From assembly GCA_900554525.1 (NCBI GenBank), contig USHL01000032.1, positions 1-10,444 of the forward strand: a stretch of 10,444 nt of DNA. The letters run 5' to 3'. The DNA is from an uncultured Oscillospiraceae bacterium. GTDB taxonomy: Bacteria > Bacillota > Clostridia > Oscillospirales > Acutalibacteraceae. The number at the start of each line of letters is the position of its first letter. The first letter of the stretch is position 1. The notes under the pieces are model-generated. The model did not search any database and was not told the origin of the DNA. It saw nothing but the letters and a program-made list of their open reading frames with translations. Position numbers and translations under genes: made by a program. Positions 5,819-10,444 of this stretch are shown one piece after another.

Positions 5819-7684
5819 TTATTTTTTCTTCTTTTTATGTACGTTTCGTATGGTTTTTTTAGGCTGCCTTGTATGCGTTAGCTTCCTGTCTGGAGCGGCA
5901 AGACAGTCGGGGCCGGTGCCGATAAGGTCGTACCTGCCTGCACGCCTCAGCGCCGAAAGGACGGCGGCGCGGTTCTCGGGTTTGAAATACTGTAAAAGCG
6001 CCCGCTGCTCGGCCTTTTCCTTCGGCGTGCGCGGAACATATACAGGCTCCATTGTGTTGGGATCGAGCCCGGTGTAAAACATACAGGTTGAGACCGTGCC
6101 GGGAGTCGGGTAAAAATCCTGCACCTGCTCGGGGTGAAGCCTGTGCCGCTTTAAAAATACCGCCAGCTCTATTGCGTCGGCTATGGTGCTGCCCGGATGC
6201 GATGACATAAGATATGGCACCAGATACTGCTTTTTTCCGATGCTTTCGGTAAGCTCGTAATACCGTTTCTCAAAACGGTTGTATACTTCAACGGGTGGCT
6301 TGCCCATATATTTTAGCACCCGGTTCGAGCAGTGCTCGGGCGCGACCTTTAACTGTCCGCTGACGTGGTGGGCGACAAGCTCCTTGAAAAAGCTTTCGTC
6401 TTTGTCGGCGATAAGATAATCGAACCGTATGCCGGAGCGGATAAATACCTTTTTTACCTTCGGCAGCGTGCGCAGCTCCCTTAAAAGCTTTAAATAATCC
6501 TCATGCGTTACCCTGACCGCGGGGCACATTTCGGGGGCGAGACATTTCCGGTCGGCGCACAGCCCCTTTTTGAGCTGAGCGTCGCAGGAGGGACGGCGGA
6601 AATTTGCTGTGGGGCCGCCGACATCATGTATATAGCCCTTGAAATCCGGCATTTCGGTGATTTTTTTGACTTCTTCGATAACCGATTCGCGGCTCCGCAC
6701 CGTGACCTGCCTGCCCTGGTGGAAGGCGAGCGCGCAGAAATTGCAGGCGCCGAAGCAGCCGCGGTTGTGTATCACCGAAAACTTGACCTCGGCAATTCCC
6801 GGAACCCCGCCCGCCGCTTGGTAGCTCGGGTGGTAATCACGCATAAACGGCAGAGAGTAAACCTTATCCATCTCCTCGGTCGAAAGGGGAGGCATCGGCG
6901 GGTTCTGCACCACGATTTTCCCGCCGTGGCGCTGTATCAATGTTCTGCCGCGCACCGCGTCATGCTCGTTCTGCTGGAGGCGGCAGGCCTTTGCATACAG
7001 TTGCCTGCCTTTGCTGTCGGGCTTGCTTACGAGGTCATAGGACGGACATTCGACTGCTCCGGCTATGGGGGTGAAATCCTTTGCGGAAACCGCATAGCAG
7101 GTGCCTAATATATCGGTAAGCGCAGAAATCGGCTCGCCGAGGCGGAGCCGGTCCGCTATTTCGACGATATGCTTTTCGCCCATGCCGTACATAAGAAGAT
7201 CGGCGCCGGAATCTAAAAGAACCGAGGGGAGAACGCGGTCGGCCCAGTAATCGTAATGAGCGAAACGGCGCAGAGACGCTTCGATTCCGCCTATTGCAAC
7301 GGGGGTATCGGGGAAAAGAGCTTTGAGCTTTTTTGTATATACCGTCACGGCACGGTCTGGACGCGCGCCTGCTTTGCCGCCGGGTGTGTAGGCGTCGTCG
7401 CTGCGGCGCTTTTTGGCGGCGGTATAGTGCGCGACCATGCTGTCGATGTTGCCGCTGTTTACCAGAAAGGCGTATTTCGGCGCGCCGAAACGGCGGTAAT
7501 CCTCATCGGTTCTCGGCTGCGGGACGATGCAGACCTTATAGCCTGCAGATTCCAGAACGCGGGAGATTATAGCTGTGCCGAAGCTCGGGTGATCGACATA
7601 GGCGTCGCCGGTAACGATTATAAAGTCGGCGCGGTCCCAGCCGCGGTCACACATTTCTTTTGCGGTTATAGGTAAAAATGGCAT
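5819..7684 (-). CDS. YgiQ-family radical SAM protein (UPF0313)
   Basis: This 621-aa protein belongs to the YgiQ family of radical SAM enzymes, whose reaction is unknown. The N-terminal part has the family opening FLPITAKEMCDRGWDRADFI then IVTGDAYVDHPSFG (21-36), and IGGIEASLRRFAHYDYW (131-147). The radical SAM 4Fe-4S motif is C310-x3-C314-x2-C317 in RGCFGACNFCALAFHQGR. GLDPNTMEPVYVPRTPKEKA and RAGRYDLIG belong to the C-terminal YgiQ domain. The tail is short and very lysine-rich (KKKKK). I chose the ATG at 7684 because the MPFLPIT start matches the family; the longer open frame from 7783 adds 33 residues of unrelated sequence crossing the divergent promoter region. The ribosome site is weak (GGA about 11 bases upstream). 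It is transcribed alone, with its own promoter and terminator. Confidence 0.93.
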   Translation of the reverse strand: MPFLPITAKEMCDRGWDRADFIIVTGDAYVDHPSFGTAIISRVLESAGYKVCIVPQPRTDEDYRRFGAPKYAFLVNSGNIDSMVAHYTAAKKRRSDDAYTPGGKAGARPDRAVTVYTKKLKALFPDTPVAIGGIEASLRRFAHYDYWADRVLPSVLLDSGADLLMYGMGEKHIVEIADRLRLGEPISALTDILGTCYAVSAKDFTPIAGAVECPSYDLVSKPDSKGRQLYAKACRLQQNEHDAVRGRTLIQRHGGKIVVQNPPMPPLSTEEMDKVYSLPFMRDYHPSYQAAGGVPGIAEVKFSVIHNRGCFGACNFCALAFHQGRQVTVRSRESVIEEVKKITEMPDFKGYIHDVGGPTANFRRPSCDAQLKKGLCADRKCLAPEMCPAVRVTHEDYLKLLRELRTLPKVKKVFIRSGIRFDYLIADKDESFFKELVAHHVSGQLKVAPEHCSNRVLKYMGKPPVEVYNRFEKRYYELTESIGKKQYLVPYLMSSHPGSTIADAIELAVFLKRHRLHPEQVQDFYPTPGTVSTCMFYTGLDPNTMEPVYVPRTPKEKAEQRALLQYFKPENRAAVLSALRRAGRYDLIGTGPDCLAAPDRKLTHTRQPKKTIRNVHKKKKK

Positions 7685-7697
7685 AATATCAGTCCAG

Positions 7698-7727
7698 TTC
7701 AAAATATATATAATTATAGCATACCTT
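7698..7727 (+). promoter_or_regulatory. Weak candidate sigma-E (mother-cell) promoter for the spoIVF-like pair
   Basis: CATACCTT (7720-7727) matches the sigma-E -10 CATACAnT in most positions, and TTCAAAAT (7698-7705), 14 bp upstream, is a poor fit to the -35 TCATATT. It is proposed mainly because spoIVF genes are sigma-E dependent in Bacillus and no sigma-A promoter with a -35 was found in this direction. It overlaps the ygiQ promoter on the other strand. Confidence 0.3.
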
Positions 7728-7741
7728 ATAACAATACACAA
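7713..7741 (-). promoter_or_regulatory. Probable sigma-A promoter of the ygiQ-type gene
   Basis: On the minus strand TTGTGT (7741-7736) is followed after 17 bp by a perfect TATAAT (7718-7713). The -10 is preceded by TATGC, an extended -10 TGn. The weak -35 is what an extended -10 promoter tolerates. The start point would leave a leader of about 22 bases before the ATG at 7684. Confidence 0.55.
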
Positions 7742-7755
7742 GGAGTTTGAACGGT

Positions 7756-7983
7756 ATGGACGAAAACGATATACTTGAAACAAGGCCTGCGGATAAGCTT
7801 TTCAGAATAATAACCGCGCAGTCCGTGACGGTGATTTTGCTGATACTTATGCTGACTGCGGTTAAATATTTTTTCGGCGGCTGCTATGCCGAGGTGCGTG
7901 AATGGTACGAGGAACATATCTGCGCCGAGACCGATGCGGACGAGGTGCTGGAAACGGCGGGCGGTGATTTTGATGAGGTTTAA
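7756..7983 (+). CDS. Small single-pass membrane protein in the spoIVFA position
   Basis: This 75-aa protein has a short hydrophilic N-terminus with basic residues before the membrane, one transmembrane helix (about 18-40, rich in I/L/V), then FGGCYAEVREWYEEHICAET and a very acidic tail ending DFDEV. It directly precedes and overlaps (11 bp) a SpoIVFB-like protease gene, the place held by spoIVFA, whose product inhibits and anchors SpoIVFB in Bacillus. SpoIVFA is about 260 aa with a C-terminal LytM/M23 domain; here that domain is absent. The juxtamembrane stretch resembles what I recall of clostridial M23-type homologues, so this may be a reduced SpoIVFA keeping only the membrane part. That is inference; no domain is recognisable. 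The ATG at 7756 has AGGAG (7741-7745) ten bases upstream. A TTG at 7747 is too close to that site to be the start. Confidence 0.72.
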   Translation: MDENDILETRPADKLFRIITAQSVTVILLILMLTAVKYFFGGCYAEVREWYEEHICAETDADEVLETAGGDFDEV

Positions 7984-8566
7984 GCTCTTCGGCACCGAAA
8001 TATACATATCGTTTTTCTTTGCAGCCGTGATAACCGCAATGCTGGCGTTCGACCGCACCGGGCTTATAATTCCGGTGATATTTACGGTTGTTATGCATGA
8101 GCTCGGGCATCTTTTCGCTATGTGGGTGCTCGACTGCCAGCCGAAAAGGATAAGGCTGGTCCCAGCGGCGGTCGAGATAACCAATAAAATGCCGGTAAAG
8201 CAGAAAAAGGAGATTATCATTGCCGTATGCGGTCCGGCGGTAAATATAGTTATATTCTTTACGCTGTATTTCAATTATATGGCCTTCGGCAGGGACACTT
8301 CGCTGTATTACGCGCTGATAAATCTGCTGATAGGCGTTTTTAACCTTCTTCCCGTGACGGGACTTGACGGCGGCAATATTCTTTTCGCACTGCTTTCGAA
8401 AAAGCTTGAGCTCGGACGCGCTATGCTGGTTATGCGTATAATCACCCTTATCTTTGCGGCGCTGGCGGTGATTGCGGCGGTGAGCCTTGCATTCGCGGGC
8501 AATTTTAATATTTCGTTTTTTATAGCCGGCCTGTATTTTGCGGTGATGGGACTTATCAAAATATAG
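7973..8566 (+). CDS. M50-family site-2 protease, SpoIVFB-like, without CBS domain
   Basis: This 197-aa intramembrane zinc metalloprotease has HELGH at 42-46 (zinc ligands H42 and H46, catalytic E43), almost exactly where it lies in SpoIVFB. The third ligand D132 is in NLLPVTGLDGG (124-134). About six hydrophobic segments cover the protein (near 11-25, 30-50, 80-100, 108-126, 153-174, 178-195). In Bacillus SpoIVFB is about 288 aa, cleaves pro-sigma-K in the outer forespore membrane and has a C-terminal CBS domain; here the protein ends after the membrane part. The ATG at 7973, inside the end of the preceding gene, gives the family-like start MRFKLFGTEIYISFFF with GGTGA six bases upstream; an upstream in-frame ATG (7886) gives an unrelated N-terminus inside the other gene. 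Function in pro-sigma-K processing is inferred from family and from the neighbouring radical SAM gene. Confidence 0.85.
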   Translation: MRFKLFGTEIYISFFFAAVITAMLAFDRTGLIIPVIFTVVMHELGHLFAMWVLDCQPKRIRLVPAAVEITNKMPVKQKKEIIIAVCGPAVNIVIFFTLYFNYMAFGRDTSLYYALINLLIGVFNLLPVTGLDGGNILFALLSKKLELGRAMLVMRIITLIFAALAVIAAVSLAFAGNFNISFFIAGLYFAVMGLIKI

Positions 8567-8595
8567 TTGAAACCGCGGCGGTTTTATTGTATCAT
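8567..8595 (+). promoter_or_regulatory. Near-consensus sigma-A promoter for the B12-binding radical SAM gene
   Basis: TTGAAA (8567-8572) and TATCAT (8590-8595) are separated by exactly 17 bp; each matches the sigma-A consensus in five of six positions. The -35 starts right after the stop codon of the SpoIVFB-like gene, and transcription would start about 20 bases before the next ATG. It gives the downstream genes vegetative expression independent of the sporulation pair. Confidence 0.72.
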
Positions 8596-8623
8596 TATAT
8601 AAAAAAGCTGACGGAGATGCAAT

Positions 8624-10444
8624 ATGACCGAAAAGGAATTTGAAAAGCTGCTGCTTTCTGTCCGGAAGCCGGGCAGGTATTCGGGCGGAGAGATCAACAG
8701 CGTTATTAAGGATAAATCGGCGGTGGACGTGCGTTTTGCTTTCTGCTTCCCGGATACATATGAAATAGGAATGTCGCATCTCGGAATGAAGATACTTTAT
8801 TCGCAGTTTAACGAGCGTGACGATATTTGGTGCGAGCGGGTATTTGCGCCATGGGTGGATTTTGAGGAGATAATGCGGAGAAACAGTATACCGCTTTTTG
8901 CCCTTGAGAGCCGGGACAGTATAAAGGATTTCGATTTTATAGGCTTTACCCTGCAGTATGAGCTTTCGTATACCAATGTGCTCAATATGCTCGACCTCGC
9001 CGGGGTGCCGTTAAGGAGCGCCGACCGTAAGGAATTTACTCCGCTTGTGGTGGCCGGTGGGCCATGCGTCTGCAACGCCGAGCCGCTGGCCGACTTTGTG
9101 GATATTTTCTTTTTGGGCGAGGGCGAGGAGGTTGATTTAGAAGTTATCGATCTTTATAAGGAATATAAGTCGGCGGGAAAGACAAAGAGCGAATTTCTGC
9201 GCGCCGCCGCTGAAATAGAAGGGGTTTACGTTCCTTCGCTTTACGATGTTGAATATAATGACGACGGTACGGTGAGCTCCGTAACGCCGCGCGACGGCGC
9301 CCCGAAAACAGTGCGTAAGCGTATTATGCGGGATATGGACAAGTCCTATTACCCCGAAAAATTCGTTGTTCCGTTTATCGAGATAGTCCACGACCGCGCC
9401 GTGCAGGAGCTTTTCCGCGGCTGCATCCGCGGCTGCCGCTTTTGTCAGGCGGGCTTTATTTACCGCCCTGTCAGGGAAAAGAGCGCCGACACGGTAAACC
9501 GTCAGGCACGGGCGCTGTGCGAAAGCACCGGGTATGACGAAATTTCTCTTTCGTCGCTCAGCACCAGCGATTACCGCGAGCTTGAGCCCCTTCTTAATAA
9601 AATGCTTGAATGGACAGAAAGGGAAAATGTCAGCCTTTCGCTGCCGTCGCTGAGGGTGGATAATTTTTCCAAGGAGCTTTTGGATAAAATAAATCATGTC
9701 CGCAAAAGCGGGCTTACCTTTGCGCCGGAGGCCGGCACCCAGAGGCTTCGCGACGTCATAAATAAGAATGTCACCGAGGATGAGATATTCCGTACCTGCA
9801 AAACCGCTTTCGAGGGCGGCTATACGGCGGTCAAGCTTTATTTTATGTTAGGGCTTCCGACCGAGACCGACGAGGATTTAAGAGGTATCGCCGAGTTAGG
9901 GCAGAGGATAGTCGACCTTTATTACAGCATGCCTGAGCGTCCGCGCGGGAAATCGGTTTCGGTGTCAATAAGCGTTTCGACCTTTGTTCCGAAGCCCTTT
10001 ACGCCGTTTCAGTTCGAGCCGCAGATATCAAAGGCGGAAATGGAGCGGCGGCAGAATGTGCTTAAATATTCCAATAAGAACAAAAAGGTGAATATAAGCT
10101 GGCACGATTCCTCAACCAGCTTTTTAGAGGGGGTTTTCGCCCGCGGCGACCGCCGGCTTTCACCGGTTATCGAAAGGGCTTTCAGAAAGGGCTGTAAATT
10201 TGACAGCTGGAACGAATGCTTCAAGCTTGAGGCATGGCTTGAGGCTTTCAGCGAGTGCGGCATAGACCCGGCATTTTACTGTGAACGCACCAGAAGCTAT
10301 GATGAAATAAATCCGTGGGATCATCTTGACTACGGTGTGACTAAGAAATTTTTTATTTCGGAAAATATAAAGGCGCATGCCGCGTCGGTGACTCCCAACT
10401 GCCGGGAGAAATGCTCGGCCTGCGGCGCCGCCTGCTTCAGGGAG
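8624..10444 (+). CDS. TIGR03960-type B12-binding radical SAM protein (3' end cut by window edge)
   Basis: The frame is open for 607 codons to the right edge with no stop, and the family is about this long, so few residues should be missing. The N-terminal third is a cobalamin-binding-like domain (FCFPDTYEIGMSHLGMKIL, 40-58; FDFIGFTLQYELSYTNVL, 103-120; VVAGGPCVCNAEP, 142-154; FFLGEGEE, 162-169). The radical SAM core carries C267-x3-C271-x2-C274 in RGCIRGCRFCQAGFIYRP, followed by family segments such as SLPSLRVDNF, GLTFAPEAGTQRLRDVINKN (positioned near 355-380) and VKLYFMLGLPTE. The C-terminus holds four more cysteines, C593-x3-C597-x2-C600-x3-C604. The substrate is unknown. In many Clostridia this gene follows spoIVFB and precedes a DUF2344 protein, RNase G and rplU; only the first link is visible here. 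The ATG at 8624 has GGAG seven bases upstream, and its own sigma-A-like promoter lies before it. Confidence 0.9.
   Translation, partial: MTEKEFEKLLLSVRKPGRYSGGEINSVIKDKSAVDVRFAFCFPDTYEIGMSHLGMKILYSQFNERDDIWCERVFAPWVDFEEIMRRNSIPLFALESRDSIKDFDFIGFTLQYELSYTNVLNMLDLAGVPLRSADRKEFTPLVVAGGPCVCNAEPLADFVDIFFLGEGEEVDLEVIDLYKEYKSAGKTKSEFLRAAAEIEGVYVPSLYDVEYNDDGTVSSVTPRDGAPKTVRKRIMRDMDKSYYPEKFVVPFIEIVHDRAVQELFRGCIRGCRFCQAGFIYRPVREKSADTVNRQARALCESTGYDEISLSSLSTSDYRELEPLLNKMLEWTERENVSLSLPSLRVDNFSKELLDKINHVRKSGLTFAPEAGTQRLRDVINKNVTEDEIFRTCKTAFEGGYTAVKLYFMLGLPTETDEDLRGIAELGQRIVDLYYSMPERPRGKSVSVSISVSTFVPKPFTPFQFEPQISKAEMERRQNVLKYSNKNKKVNISWHDSSTSFLEGVFARGDRRLSPVIERAFRKGCKFDSWNECFKLEAWLEAFSECGIDPAFYCERTRSYDEINPWDHLDYGVTKKFFISENIKAHAASVTPNCREKCSACGAACFRE

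Noticed and set aside
6503..7108. A 201-codon plus-strand open frame
   Set aside because: It is antisense to the core of the YgiQ-family gene, including its iron-sulfur motif; no ribosome site or family resemblance.
8570..8585. Small inverted repeat AAACCGC/GCGGTTT followed by TTTT, as a terminator for the SpoIVFB-like gene
   Set aside because: The loop would be one base, or the stem only five pairs, and it falls in the spacer of a near-consensus promoter. Too weak to call.
7862..8779. A 305-codon open frame on the minus strand
   Set aside because: It runs antisense to the SpoIVFB-like gene and into the start of the radical SAM gene. Its translation is rich in R/H/K with no recognisable domain, while both plus-strand genes have clear catalytic motifs and ribosome sites.
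9137..9697. A 186-codon minus-strand open frame
   Set aside because: It lies wholly antisense to the radical SAM gene with its CxxxCxxC motif; its composition looks like a shadow frame.
1..10444. Search for mobile elements, CRISPR arrays, tRNA genes and phage or defence genes
   Set aside because: No transposase, integrase, long repeat, regularly spaced repeat or tRNA-like cloverleaf was recognised by eye; the window reads as ordinary chromosomal genes.

Overview
The window looks like chromosomal DNA of an endospore-forming, gut-associated member of the Clostridia (Firmicutes). The main reasons are a complete GerA-type germinant receptor operon, a SpoIVFB-like site-2 protease next to a clostridial-type B12-binding radical SAM gene, strong AGGAGG-type ribosome binding sites, and a bile salt hydrolase with every catalytic residue in place. 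Genus cannot be fixed from the sequence; Oscillospirales/Eubacteriales-type gut clostridia are my inference.

Layout. (1) 2-1186, plus strand: the tail of an ECF sigma factor, its zinc-finger membrane anti-sigma factor and a class I SAM methyltransferase, all translationally coupled by overlaps. (2) 1201-4609, minus strand: a spore germination receptor operon in the order gerA-gerC-gerB, with ATGA overlaps at both junctions. It converges on the methyltransferase, and one bidirectional hairpin serves both. (3) 4756-5730, plus strand: a choloylglycine/bile salt hydrolase, divergent from the ger operon across 146 bp. That gap holds a good sigma-G-like promoter for ger. (4) 5819-7684, minus strand: a YgiQ-family radical SAM protein with its own terminator and promoter. 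(5) 7756-8566, plus strand: a 75-aa single-pass membrane protein in the position of spoIVFA, overlapping a spoIVFB-like M50 protease. (6) 8624 to the right edge, plus strand: a TIGR03960-type B12-binding radical SAM protein, nearly complete, behind a near-consensus sigma-A promoter.

How it fits together. Two blocks are sporulation/germination genes. The ger operon is expected to be made in the forespore and placed in the spore inner membrane. The SpoIVFB-like protease would process pro-sigma-K in the mother cell. The bile salt hydrolase beside the germinant receptor is suggestive because bile salts signal germination in gut spore formers, but the two lie on opposite strands and no shared control is visible. 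The two radical SAM proteins are conserved but functionally obscure; the second belongs to a neighbourhood that in many Clostridia continues to a DUF2344 protein, RNase G and rplU-rpmA.

No mobile elements, CRISPR arrays, tRNA or rRNA genes were seen, and no stretch over 300 bp lacks a gene. The most interesting irregularities are reductions: a GerB about 70 residues short of the usual length, a SpoIVFA-position protein with no peptidase domain, and a SpoIVFB without its CBS domain.
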